Below, piece by piece: positions 52,080 through 60,392 of a stretch of 61,829 nt of DNA (its first letter is position 1; every line of letters begins with the position of its first letter). The stretch is from JBKEDS01 sp047975545. Lineage in GTDB: Bacteria; Bacteroidota; Bacteroidia; Flavobacteriales; Flavobacteriaceae. The translations under genes were made by a program, and so were the position numbers. The notes beneath the pieces are model-generated. The model worked only from the letters and a program-made list of their open reading frames with translations, did no database searches and was not told the origin of the DNA. The stretch lies in the NCBI GenBank assembly GCA_047975545.1, contig JBKEDS010000003.1:1-61829 (forward strand), in the 5' to 3' direction.

Positions 52080-54449
52080 TTAATATTTTAGAACAATTTC
52101 CTCACCTTTTTTAAGTTTTACGGGTTTTGAAATATTGTTATAAACCAAGTTAAATTGATGGTCGAATGCCGATTTAATCCGAACATTATCAAGTTTATTA
52201 TCGTTCCAAGCCATATCCACCGTTAAGCCACCTCTTGCTTTTAGGCCTTTAACGGTTCCGTTTTTCCAAGCCGCAGGCAAAGCCGGCAGCAAACGCACCA
52301 AATTTTCTTCATGCGATTGCAATAACATTTCGGCTACTCCGGCGGTATAACCAAAGTTACCATCGATTTGAAACGGCGGGTGTATGTTGAAAAGATTTGC
52401 CCCAGTTGATTTTTTTAAAAGCAATTGTATATGCTCGTGGGTCATTTCGGCATCCAAAAGCCGTGCGCTGCAATTAATAAGCCAAGCACGGCTCCATCCA
52501 GGGCCGGCGCCACCGTGTTCCAAACGGTAATCCAAGGTTTTTCTAACGGCTTTAACGAGTTTGGGGTTGCGCTCTTGCGTGATGCTGTTTCCCGGATGAA
52601 ACCCGTACAAATGCGACATGTGCCTGTGTCCTGGTTCGGGTTCTTTGTAAAATCTGTCCCATTCCAATATACGACCATCCTCGCCAACAACAAATCCGGG
52701 GCGGAGTTTTGTTATTTGCTTTTTAACCGTGTTAACCAAATCGTTATTTTGATTTAATATTTCCGATGCTTTTAAATAATTTTCGAAAACTTCGTATATT
52801 ATTTGTTGGTCCATGGCACTTCCCAAGCAAGTAGCAACCTTTAACCCCCTGTTGTTAAAAAAACGGTTTTCGGGCGAGGTGGAAGGCACCGATATTAATG
52901 TGCCGTCCCGAGGGTCCTCAATAATCCAATCGCTATAAAATTGGGCAACTTCCCGCAAGGCAGGATAGGCTCGGTTTTTTAAAAACACACTATCCTTTGT
53001 AAACATATAATGCTGCCAATAGTGCTGCATGACCCAACCACCGGCTCCCATAGAACTCCCCCAATACGCCGTGGGCGAGCGCATCCATGTAGGCCCCCAA
53101 AGATCGGAGGCATGGGGGATAAACGTACCCCGACAGCCAAAATTATTTTGGGCGGTTGCTTTGCCTTTTTCAACTAAACCATCGATATAATCGAACAGCG
53201 GATTGTTTAGTTCGTCCAGCCCGGTTGTGTTGGCCAGCCAATAGTTCATTTGAAGGTTGATGTTTAAATGGTAGTCGGCATTCCACGGTGCTTTTATCAG
53301 GCTGTTCCACAGCCCTTGTAAATTGGCGGGATTAGCACCTTCCCTTGACGATGAAATTAACAAATAGCGGCCGTACTGAAACAATAAAGCCTCCAACCCG
53401 ACATCGGGTTGGCCTTTTTTTACAAGCTGCAATCTTTTATTAATGGGAAGGGAATCTAAAGCATGGTTATAAAGGTCAAACGAAACCCGATTGTAAAACT
53501 GTTGGTAGTCGGAAACATGCTCGCGTTCTATGGTTTTATAGTTGGTCGCATTTATTTTTTCAAGATTTTTTGTGTTTTGGGCTTTATAGTCGTCGTGATA
53601 AAACGATGAATTGGACACCAAATACAAGGTTGCCGATTTTACGTTTTTAAGTTCCAGGTAATCTTCACCTTTAACAACTTGTCCCGAATCGGAATTTACC
53701 TGCAAACAGGTTTCAAATTTAACACCGTGCAAAATGGGGGTAGGTTCCGAATTAAAAACGGCTTCGCGTTGCGTAACCTCGCCCCGCATAACCAAAAGAC
53801 CATTATCGGAAGTAAACGAACGGGCAGTTTCCACACCTTTGTCCTGTGGGCGGCTTAACTTTAATTTTGCGTTAATGCCCGTACCGCTTTCGGATTTTAA
53901 TTGGATAACAATACAGTTGTGCGGTTTGGAAACAAATATTTTTTCTTCGAACAGGGCGCCGTTTGTGTGGTACGAAACGGTTGAAACGGCCGTATTAAGG
54001 TTTAAATCCCTTTTGTAATTGGTAATTGAATCGTGGTTAAAATCGATAAACAAATCGCCCATAGTTTGGTGCGAGCGCACAATTGACTTTCTTGAAAATT
54101 TTTCAATAAAAAGTTTATCGGCTTCTTCATTTTTACCCTCGAAAAGCAGTTGCCTTATAGCTTCAATATCGTTTTTATTGCCCTCGGGATTGTTCCAGTT
54201 TGCATCGTTACCGGGCCACATGGAGTCGTCGTTAAGCTGAATGCGCTCACTGCTGGTACCGCCAAACACCATAACGCCCAATTTTCCGTTGCCCAAAGGC
54301 AGGGCTTCGTTCCAATTGTTCGAAGGCTCGCTATACCAAAGCGTACTTTTAATTGGTGGTTCTTGTTGCGATTTTGAACATGAAATGGTAAAAATTACAC
54401 TTAACGCAATTGTTAATATGCGGATTGGCAAATAGGAAATAGTAGTCAT
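52080..54449 (-). CDS. GH95 alpha-L-fucosidase, lipoprotein
   Basis: 789 residues; lipobox VIFTISC (Cys24). Inverting (alpha/alpha)6 enzyme that removes alpha-1,2-linked fucose (some members take L-galactose). N-terminal beta domain with WNEALPLGNGKLGVMVFGGTSSERIQLNDD; toroid with HLNINLQMNYWLANTTGL (the two Asn of the base network), GPGWSRAWLINCSARL and the general base D696 in PFQIDGNFGYTAG. It is separate from the glycan operon by about 9 kb and on the opposite strand, but completes a set of three fucosidases. It is alone, with its promoter just before 54449. Confidence 0.94.
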   Translation of the reverse strand: MTTISYLPIRILTIALSVIFTISCSKSQQEPPIKSTLWYSEPSNNWNEALPLGNGKLGVMVFGGTSSERIQLNDDSMWPGNDANWNNPEGNKNDIEAIRQLLFEGKNEEADKLFIEKFSRKSIVRSHQTMGDLFIDFNHDSITNYKRDLNLNTAVSTVSYHTNGALFEEKIFVSKPHNCIVIQLKSESGTGINAKLKLSRPQDKGVETARSFTSDNGLLVMRGEVTQREAVFNSEPTPILHGVKFETCLQVNSDSGQVVKGEDYLELKNVKSATLYLVSNSSFYHDDYKAQNTKNLEKINATNYKTIEREHVSDYQQFYNRVSFDLYNHALDSLPINKRLQLVKKGQPDVGLEALLFQYGRYLLISSSREGANPANLQGLWNSLIKAPWNADYHLNINLQMNYWLANTTGLDELNNPLFDYIDGLVEKGKATAQNNFGCRGTFIPHASDLWGPTWMRSPTAYWGSSMGAGGWVMQHYWQHYMFTKDSVFLKNRAYPALREVAQFYSDWIIEDPRDGTLISVPSTSPENRFFNNRGLKVATCLGSAMDQQIIYEVFENYLKASEILNQNNDLVNTVKKQITKLRPGFVVGEDGRILEWDRFYKEPEPGHRHMSHLYGFHPGNSITQERNPKLVKAVRKTLDYRLEHGGAGPGWSRAWLINCSARLLDAEMTHEHIQLLLKKSTGANLFNIHPPFQIDGNFGYTAGVAEMLLQSHEENLVRLLPALPAAWKNGTVKGLKARGGLTVDMAWNDNKLDNVRIKSAFDHQFNLVYNNISKPVKLKKGEEIVLKY

Positions 54450-54520
54450 GGTAGTAGTTTAGCTTATAGTTGGTGCCACCAAAATACAATAATTGTATGG
54501 AACAAAAAAAACAAACTATT

Positions 54521-54648
54521 GCCATGTTAACTTTTGAAATTTCGTATGGCGATCGCTTCGTCGTCGTGCCTCCTTCTCGCGATGACGTTTATTATTGCGA
54601 CGACAATGGAGGAAGCAATCTCATACGTCAATTTTAGGTTGACATGAC
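54521..54648. repeat. MITE-like palindromic repeat, full copy 2
   Basis: 128 bases with imperfect terminal repeats GCCATGTTAAC and GTTGACATGAC. Inner arms TCGTCGTGCCTCC / GGAGGAAGCAATC match copy 1 at 46880-47001, including the TCGTCGTGCCTCCTTCTCGC stretch. The centre has extra AT compared with copy 1. Confidence 0.75.
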
Positions 54649-54685
54649 TCTATTTTTAAAACAATTTCATTTTCAAAAAAAAAAA

Positions 54686-54716
54686 AAAAAGACCTCAACA
54701 AAATTGAAGTCTTTTT
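54686..54716 (-). terminator. Terminator of tRNA-Thr
   Basis: AAAAAGAC, then TCAA/TTGA, then GTCTTTTT form a stem, followed on the minus strand by about 15 T. It lies directly after the tRNA on that strand. Confidence 0.8.
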
Positions 54717-54721
54717 CCTTT

Positions 54722-54798
54722 TGGAGCCGATAGAGGGATTCGAACCCACGACCCTGAGATTACAAATCACATGCTCTGGCCAACTGAGCTATATCGGC
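54722..54798 (-). tRNA. tRNA-Thr (anticodon TGT)
   Basis: Read on the minus strand: acceptor GCCGATA pairs with TATCGGC; D arm TAGCTCAGTTGGCCAGAGCA; anticodon loop TTTGTAA (TGT); T arm with GGTTCGAATCCC. The anticodon stem has one T-T mismatch. The 3' end is encoded as CCA at 54722-54724. Confidence 0.94.
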
Positions 54799-54860
54799 AT
54801 GGTTAAACCGCTGCAAATATAATTGCAAAAATTAAAATTGCAAACGGTAGCTAAAAAAAA

Positions 54861-55130
54861 TTAACCCAATTTGTTAACTTTTTCTATAAGGGCACGGCCT
54901 TTGGTTTCAAGTTCGGTATTAATAGCCTTGAAATGAGCTTTTTTGTTCTCGGCGCTTTTGTCGTTAACTTTTGCTATTAGGGTGTCAAAAGTTTCTATTG
55001 CCTCGTCTATTATTGCTTCGCTTTCTTTTGTGTCTTTGCCTGTATTGGTGTATTCCCAAACATAAACCGCTTCAATAATATCGCCAAGAACATTATTAAT
55101 ATCTTTCTTTAGGTTTCGCTTATTTGCCAT
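54861..55130 (-). CDS. Conserved hypothetical helical protein
   Basis: 89 residues, no signal peptide, almost all helix, with many Lys and Glu: NKRNLKKDINNVLGDIIEAV, ESEAIIDEAIETFDTLIAKVND and TKGRALIEKVNKLG. Similar short proteins occur in many flavobacteria with no known role. It follows manA by 28 bases on the same strand and may be the last gene of the idi operon. Confidence 0.75.
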   Translation of the reverse strand: MANKRNLKKDINNVLGDIIEAVYVWEYTNTGKDTKESEAIIDEAIETFDTLIAKVNDKSAENKKAHFKAINTELETKGRALIEKVNKLG

Positions 55131-55158
55131 AATTTTTTAAATTTATTTTGCCGCAAAA

Positions 55159-56130
55159 TTAAACATAAACTTCCAATAGTGTGGCATTATTGGTTTTAAT
55201 TTTATAATCCTTAATGGCAGCGGGCAGTAATAGGGTTTCGCCTTTGGTTATGGTTTCGGTAAAATGGTTTGCTGTTATTTCGGCACTGCCCTCCACACAC
55301 ATATAAATTATAAACGAATCGTGGTGGTTTTCCCTTACCAAAGGTTGGGTAATTTGTAAATAATTAGTTGTAAAATACGGGCAGCTTACCATGGGATTGG
55401 ATTGGTTTGGGGTTTTGTTGTAGTTTACCCTAAAATTGTTGTCCATATTAAAATCGATGGCGGCCAAGGCTAAATCGTTGTGCAGTTCGCGTTGGTTGCC
55501 GTTTTCGTCTACCCTGTCCCAGTCGTAAACCCGATAGGTTATATCGCTTGTTTGTTGTATTTCGGCTACCATAACCCCGGCACCTATGGCGTGTACCCGA
55601 CCGACTTCTATAAAATAGGTATCGCCTGTTTTTACTTTATCGAAATTTAAAATTTTGGGCAGGGTCTTGTTTTTTAAATGTTCCAAATAGGTTTCGGGCG
55701 TCATGTTTTGGTTAAAGCCCACAATAAGGCTTGCGCCTTCGTCGGCTTGGAACACGTACCACATTTCGGTTTTGCCAAAGGAATTGTGGCGCTTGGCCGC
55801 AAGTTCGTCGTTGGGGTGCAATTGTATGGACAAATCCTGCTTGGCATCGATAAACTTGATTAAAAGCGGAAATTTATCGTGGAATATCCTGTAATTTTGA
55901 AGCCCTATTAAATCGGATTTATAGTTTTGAAGCAGTGTTTTTAACGATTGCCCTTTTAAACTGCCATTGGCCACAATGGATGTATTGCCCTCGACATCGC
56001 TTATTTCCCAGCTTTCGCCTATATTGGGTAAATCGCTAACTTTATTGAGTAGGGTTTTTAGTTTTTGGCCACCCCATATTTTATCCTTTAATATGGGTGT
56101 GAACTTTAACGGGTACAATGTATTTGGCAT
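55159..56130 (-). CDS. manA: Class I mannose-6-phosphate isomerase
   Basis: Interconverts mannose-6-phosphate and fructose-6-phosphate in the cytoplasm, needing zinc. 323 residues, the short bacterial type I. Zinc-site motifs are LSIQLHPNDELA (Gln and His) near residue 117, KTEMWYVFQ (Glu), and VGRVHAIGAGVMVAEIQQTSDITYRVYDWDR (His with the active-site Arg). Mannose released by the glycan locus would enter glycolysis here after phosphorylation, so this general gene serves it. It is in a unit with idi and queD. Confidence 0.93.
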   Translation of the reverse strand: MPNTLYPLKFTPILKDKIWGGQKLKTLLNKVSDLPNIGESWEISDVEGNTSIVANGSLKGQSLKTLLQNYKSDLIGLQNYRIFHDKFPLLIKFIDAKQDLSIQLHPNDELAAKRHNSFGKTEMWYVFQADEGASLIVGFNQNMTPETYLEHLKNKTLPKILNFDKVKTGDTYFIEVGRVHAIGAGVMVAEIQQTSDITYRVYDWDRVDENGNQRELHNDLALAAIDFNMDNNFRVNYNKTPNQSNPMVSCPYFTTNYLQITQPLVRENHHDSFIIYMCVEGSAEITANHFTETITKGETLLLPAAIKDYKIKTNNATLLEVYV

Positions 56131-56148
56131 GTTGCTGGTTGTTGGTCG

Positions 56149-56568
56149 TTAATTATTGGTTTTTCCTTTGTAGCTAACAAAATTCCTTGGGGTTTCAAAA
56201 AGTGTTATTTCCAGTTCTAAACCGGGCTTTAAATGCGGCTTTAGTTTTTGGTGTATTACAATGGCTATGTTTTCGGCCGTTGGATTTAGGGTTTTAAACT
56301 CGGGAACTTCAAGGTTTAAATTTTTATGGTCGAAGGCTTCTTCAATTTCTTCCCTAATCAGGGTTTTTAAAAACTTCATATCGATAACAAATCCCGTAAG
56401 GGCATCGACAATTCCGGTTACGCTTACAATTAGTTCGTAATTATGCCCGTGGTAATTGGGGTTGCTGCATTTACCGAACACCGAGAAATTTTCGGCATCG
56501 CTCCACGTTTCGACAAATAAGCGATGGGCGGCGTTAAAATGGGCTTTTCGGCTTACGGTTGCCTTCAT
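56149..56568 (-). CDS. queD: 6-carboxytetrahydropterin synthase (QueD/PTPS family)
   Basis: 139 residues. Turns dihydroneopterin triphosphate into 6-carboxytetrahydropterin for queuosine. Zinc-site histidines: HFNAAHRL (His16) and YHGHNYEL (two His, about residues 40-42). The catalytic Cys is in FGKCSNPNYHGHN. EIEEAFDHKNLN and PTAENIAIVI complete the family pattern. Its stop precedes manA by 18 bases, and its start overlaps the idi stop by 4 bases. The queC and queE partners are not in the window. Confidence 0.92.
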   Translation of the reverse strand: MKATVSRKAHFNAAHRLFVETWSDAENFSVFGKCSNPNYHGHNYELIVSVTGIVDALTGFVIDMKFLKTLIREEIEEAFDHKNLNLEVPEFKTLNPTAENIAIVIHQKLKPHLKPGLELEITLFETPRNFVSYKGKTNN

Positions 56569-57092
56569 TGTTTCGTGATATTTATGTGGTGGTAAAATTT
56601 TTCGAATATTATTTTAAACCATTCGGTATATTGTTCGGGATTATTCAATATTTCGGTTTTAACGGCTTCCAAGGGCATCCATTTCCAATTGGCTACTTCT
56701 TCTGCGTTAACATTTGGGGCTTGGTTGTAATGGCCTACCATAACGTGGTCGTACTCGTGCTCGGTCAAGCCATTATCGAAAGGGGCTTTATAAATAAACG
56801 CCGTTACTTCTTTTAAAGGAACTACAAAGCCCATTTCTTCTTGCAATCGGCGTTTTCCCGCCTCAATATTGGTTTCGCCCTCGCGCTGGTGGCTGCAACA
56901 GGTGTTGGTCCATAAGTTTGGCGAATGGTATTTGTGCGCTGCCCGTTGTTGCAGCATAAGCTCGCCCTTATCGTTAAAAACAAACACCGAAAAAGCACGG
57001 TGTAGCAAGGCTTTTTCATGCGCTTCCAGTTTGGGCATTAGCCCTATTTGCTCATCGTTTTTGTTTACCAATATTACCTTTTCTTCTTCCAT
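56565..57092 (-). CDS. idi: Isopentenyl-diphosphate delta-isomerase, type I
   Basis: 175 residues, Nudix fold. Interconverts isopentenyl and dimethylallyl diphosphate. The catalytic Cys is in WTNTCCSHQREGE, the Nudix-like motif is EAGKRRLQEEMGF, the catalytic Glu is in EHEYDHVMVGHYN and NAEEVANWKWM follows. First gene of the minus-strand unit idi-queD-manA-89aa, with a TAAATTTG box at 57111-57118. Confidence 0.95.
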   Translation of the reverse strand: MEEEKVILVNKNDEQIGLMPKLEAHEKALLHRAFSVFVFNDKGELMLQQRAAHKYHSPNLWTNTCCSHQREGETNIEAGKRRLQEEMGFVVPLKEVTAFIYKAPFDNGLTEHEYDHVMVGHYNQAPNVNAEEVANWKWMPLEAVKTEILNNPEQYTEWFKIIFEKFYHHINITKQ

Positions 57093-57110
57093 ATTTTATA
57101 TTGCGTCCTG

Positions 57111-57118
57111 CAAATTTA
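57111..57118 (-). promoter_or_regulatory. -7 box TAAATTTG upstream of idi
   Basis: Exact TAnnTTTG match, 18 bases before the idi ATG; ATTG lies about 20 bases further upstream as a possible -33 element. Confidence 0.5.
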
Positions 57119-57181
57119 CAATTCTGTAAAGCAAAAAACAATCATTTTATTTTACCGAAAAGCACATTGGCATTAAATAAC

Positions 57182-57209
57182 AAAAGGCCACCCGTTTTAG
57201 GCAGCCTCT
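57182..57209 (-). terminator. Likely terminator of the OmpA-family gene
   Basis: On the minus strand AGGCTGCC pairs with GGTGGCCT (two G-T wobbles) around a TAAAACG loop, followed by TTTT. It lies after the stop of the OmpA-family gene. Confidence 0.6.
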
Positions 57210-57230
57210 TGTATGGATAGTTGGTTGGTT

Positions 57231-59252
57231 TTATTTTTGGGTTACAATAAACTCGCTACGCCTGTTAAGCTGGTGGTCGGGCTCGCTGCACCAAACGCCC
57301 TCCACGCAATGGTTTACGGGGGTTGTTTCGCCATATCCCCTACCCGTTAAGCGCAATCTGCTTATACCGCCCTCGTTTACGATGTAGTCTATGGTGGACT
57401 TGTTTCGCCTTGCCGACAAATCGGCATTGTAGGCAAAAGTCCCACGGCTGTCGGTATGCGAGCGTACGTCGATATGTACGCTCGGGTACTGCCGCATAAA
57501 GGCTATAACTTTTTGAAGATCGGCCGTGGCATCGGGCTGGCGGATGTTGTCCTTATCGAAATCGAAATAAATAATTTGGATACCCAAAATATGGCGGATG
57601 TCGTCGCCCACATTAAACGGCGAAACTTCGGGGGTTAACGCCAAATCTATTGTAATATTTAAATCCAATTCTAAATTGTAGCGTTTATCGGTTTCGGGTG
57701 TTTTAAAGTGTTTTTCGTCCGAGGTATAGCCTTCTTTTTCACCTTTTACCCTATAAGCCTTATCGCATAGTATTTCAAAATAAAAAGCGGCATCGTCGCC
57801 CACTTGGGTCTGGGCAATTACGTTATCTTCTTCGTCGTAAAGCGTAACGGTTGAAAACGGCAGCAGTTTGTTTGTTTTCGTGTTTTTCACCACGCCCTTT
57901 ATCTCTTGTTTACAATATACGGCAAAGCTGTAAATATCGTCGTCGCCCTTGCCCCCCGACCTATTGGACGATAAAAACCCGATGTTCTCGGATTTGTTTT
58001 CGTAATAGGCAAAATCGTCCTGCGGGCTGTTAAACGGACGCCCTAAATTTTGGGCCGCCAAAGGTTGGTGCAATTCATATTTACGCTCGAAATCCCGTAT
58101 AACATAAACATCCAAGCCGCCCAAGCCCGGCAGTCCGTTGGAGGAATAAAACAAATCGCCTTCGGGGCTTATAAACGGAAAGGTTTCGTTGGATTCGGTA
58201 TTTATGGCCTTGCCCAAGTTTACGGGCTCGCCCAAAGTGCCGTCGGGATTTATATTTGCCACATACAAATCGGACGCCCCTGCCGTGCCGGGCATATCCG
58301 AAACAAAATACAGTTTATTGCCTTTTGCGTTTATGGTAGGGTGCGCTACGGAATATGCTTTATTATTGAAGTGAACCGATTCTATGTGTCCCCAACTGCC
58401 ATCGTCCTGTTTTTTTGCGTGGTACAATTGCAGCTTGCTGGTACCTTCGCTATCGGTTTTTAGCTTGTTTTTGAAATAGTTGTTCCTGGTAAAAAACAAC
58501 ACATTGCCCTGTGGCATGTAGGCTACCGACGATTCGTGGTATTGGGTGTTAATGTTTTTATCGAAAGGGACAACCTTGGCATAACCGATGTCGGTTGTTT
58601 TTGTGGCCGAGTACAAATCCAAAAACGGCTGTTGGTTCCAGCCGTAAAGATTGGATTTTGAATTGTCGCCGCCCGACATAGCCCGTGTCGATGCAAATAC
58701 CAAAGTATTACCGTTTATTAATGCCGAACCAAAATCGGACAGTTCGGTGTTTATATTTAAATTATGAAGGGTTTCGTTGTTTTTTATAGCTGTTATTTTT
58801 TGAAGGTAATCTTCCCGTCCCGCAAAAGCCCTTGCTCTTATATCTTGTTTATTGGTTTGGAAAAACTTGGTCATCCACATATCCGATTCGGTATAGTTTT
58901 CCATCCATTTTAAGGCTTGGGCGTAACGGAAATAATATTCCGAATCGTCTTGGTTTTCGTTCATTTTAAACAATTCGCCGTACCATTTGGCAGCTTGTTC
59001 CATTTTGTTGTTAAAGTAGAACGCATCGCCCAACTCCCTGAACATACTTTCCGACTTATACCCTTTATTAGCTACTTCCAATAAAATTTCCGATGTTTTT
59101 ACATACGAAAACTTATCAAACTCCGCTTCGGCTTTTTTCAACAGGGCTTTATTGTCCTTATCTTCTTTTTTCGATTTTTCTTGTGCATATCCTTGATAAA
59201 CGAACAAGAAACCAAAAAATGCTGCTAAAAATATATGATTGTAATTTTTCAT
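57231..59252 (-). CDS. OmpA-family protein with TPR, propeller and CNA-like domains
   Basis: 673 residues with a signal peptide (FFGFLFVYQGYAQ). In order: TPR-like helices (35-170), a PD40/WD40-like propeller (about 180-430; MPQGNVLFFTRNNYF, GDLFYSSNGLPGLGGLDVYV, SENIGFLSSNRSGGKGDDDIYSF), a short regulatory-like beta domain (LPFSTVTLYDEEDNVIAQT), and an OmpA peptidoglycan-binding domain (from about 545; YFDFDKDNIR, RSHTDSRGTFAYN, RRNKSTIDYIV, NRRSEFIV). It ties an outer-membrane complex to the cell wall. The trio with PorP/SprF and a gliding C-terminal domain protein is usual for type IX secreted surface proteins. Confidence 0.92.
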   Translation of the reverse strand: MKNYNHIFLAAFFGFLFVYQGYAQEKSKKEDKDNKALLKKAEAEFDKFSYVKTSEILLEVANKGYKSESMFRELGDAFYFNNKMEQAAKWYGELFKMNENQDDSEYYFRYAQALKWMENYTESDMWMTKFFQTNKQDIRARAFAGREDYLQKITAIKNNETLHNLNINTELSDFGSALINGNTLVFASTRAMSGGDNSKSNLYGWNQQPFLDLYSATKTTDIGYAKVVPFDKNINTQYHESSVAYMPQGNVLFFTRNNYFKNKLKTDSEGTSKLQLYHAKKQDDGSWGHIESVHFNNKAYSVAHPTINAKGNKLYFVSDMPGTAGASDLYVANINPDGTLGEPVNLGKAINTESNETFPFISPEGDLFYSSNGLPGLGGLDVYVIRDFERKYELHQPLAAQNLGRPFNSPQDDFAYYENKSENIGFLSSNRSGGKGDDDIYSFAVYCKQEIKGVVKNTKTNKLLPFSTVTLYDEEDNVIAQTQVGDDAAFYFEILCDKAYRVKGEKEGYTSDEKHFKTPETDKRYNLELDLNITIDLALTPEVSPFNVGDDIRHILGIQIIYFDFDKDNIRQPDATADLQKVIAFMRQYPSVHIDVRSHTDSRGTFAYNADLSARRNKSTIDYIVNEGGISRLRLTGRGYGETTPVNHCVEGVWCSEPDHQLNRRSEFIVTQK

Positions 59253-59270
59253 TTATTTATTTTTTTGTAA

Positions 59271-59278
59271 CAAATTTA
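59271..59278 (-). promoter_or_regulatory. -7 box TAAATTTG upstream of the OmpA-family gene
   Basis: Exact TAnnTTTG match 18 bases before the start codon, after the hairpin repeat at 59311-59347. This suggests that the OmpA gene can be transcribed apart from porP. Confidence 0.5.
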
Positions 59279-59310
59279 TTTTTAGAGATTTAACTATATT
59301 GATTGGTATT

Positions 59311-59347
59311 AGCCTTTGCCTGCCAAATGCCCATTATGGGCTTTCAT
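59311..59347 (-). other. Intercistronic hairpin repeat after the PorP/SprF gene
   Basis: Read on the minus strand: ATGAAAGCCCATAATGGGC, ATTTGGCA, CAAAGG. It starts 11 bases after the porP-like stop and matches the element at 33833 in 35 of 37 positions by eye. It also reads as a 12-codon frame. Confidence 0.55.
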
Positions 59348-59358
59348 CTTTATTGTAT

Positions 59359-60276
59359 TTAAAAGAATCTTGGCGAATACACCCTATTAACCCTGTTGAA
59401 CAGTTCGAAACGCAAAAATATTTCGTGCGAACCCGAATTGTAGTTAGCCAATCGTGTAGTTTCCATATCGTAAGTATAACCTATAAACAGTTTTTCGTTT
59501 ATTTGAAACCCCAGCAAGGCACTAAGGGCGGCATCCCAACGGTAGGCCGCACCAAGCACGACGGTTTCGTTAAACATAATATTTGCTGTTACATCGACTT
59601 GTAAAGGGGCGCCCTGCACGGCCTTTATTAAGGTAGCGGGTTTTAGTTTGGTGTTTTCGCCCAGGTCGAACACATAGCCCCCCATTAGGTAAAAGTGCGC
59701 CCGCTCGCTGGCCAAGGTCGATATGTTATCGTCGTAATATTTGGTTTCCAAAATATTGGGTACCGAAAACCCGATGTAGTGCTTATCGGAATACCAATAT
59801 ACACCCGCACCTATATTGGGCGAAAATCGGTTATCTATGTTATTGGCCAACAAAGGGTCTTCGTTGTTATAGGGGTCGAGCTTGGTATAATCTACGTTTA
59901 ACAAGTTAGCCGTTCCCTTAACACCAAAGGACAATGTGGAATTATCGTTTACGGGAATGCGATAGGCAACATCCAAGGAAAGCGTGCTTTCGTCGGAAGG
60001 GCCAATGCGGTCGTTTACAAACGAAAGACCCAGCCCTATATTCGAATTTCTAAGTGGCGTGTGCAAAGCAAAATTCCCAGTTTCGGGCGCACCGTCAAGC
60101 CCCACCCATTGTGTGCGGTAAAGCCCAAAAATACTTAATGCGTCGCGCGTACCCGCATAGCCCGGATTTATTACACTGGGGTTGTACATGTAGTTTGTAT
60201 ACTGCGAATCTTGCTGGGCAAAAATTTGTAGTTGAAATACAAAAACCACAAAAAATAATAAAATGTTTTTTTTCAT
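59359..60276 (-). CDS. PorP/SprF-family type IX secretion outer-membrane protein
   Basis: Start taken at 60276 (MKKNILLFFVVFVFQLQIFAQ); ATGs at 60279 and 60306 are alternatives. 305 residues. Outer-membrane barrel with family marks QDSQYTNYMYNPSVINPGYAG, LYRTQWVGLDGAP, FALHTPLRNSNIGLGLSFVND and a C-terminal HEIFLRFELFN. These proteins anchor or help export a partner surface protein of the SprB kind. The partner is very likely the gene just upstream on this strand (60393 onward). OmpA follows. Confidence 0.94.
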   Translation of the reverse strand: MKKNILLFFVVFVFQLQIFAQQDSQYTNYMYNPSVINPGYAGTRDALSIFGLYRTQWVGLDGAPETGNFALHTPLRNSNIGLGLSFVNDRIGPSDESTLSLDVAYRIPVNDNSTLSFGVKGTANLLNVDYTKLDPYNNEDPLLANNIDNRFSPNIGAGVYWYSDKHYIGFSVPNILETKYYDDNISTLASERAHFYLMGGYVFDLGENTKLKPATLIKAVQGAPLQVDVTANIMFNETVVLGAAYRWDAALSALLGFQINEKLFIGYTYDMETTRLANYNSGSHEIFLRFELFNRVNRVYSPRFF

Positions 60277-60392
60277 CATTTCCTTGTATATTGAAAGTGT
60301 TTTCAAAAAAGCTGTTTAAAAAGTGGTTTTTCGCTATTTTTTTTATGAAGTTGAAAAACCAATCTTTTTAAACCGCCCTTTTCCTCTTTTAG

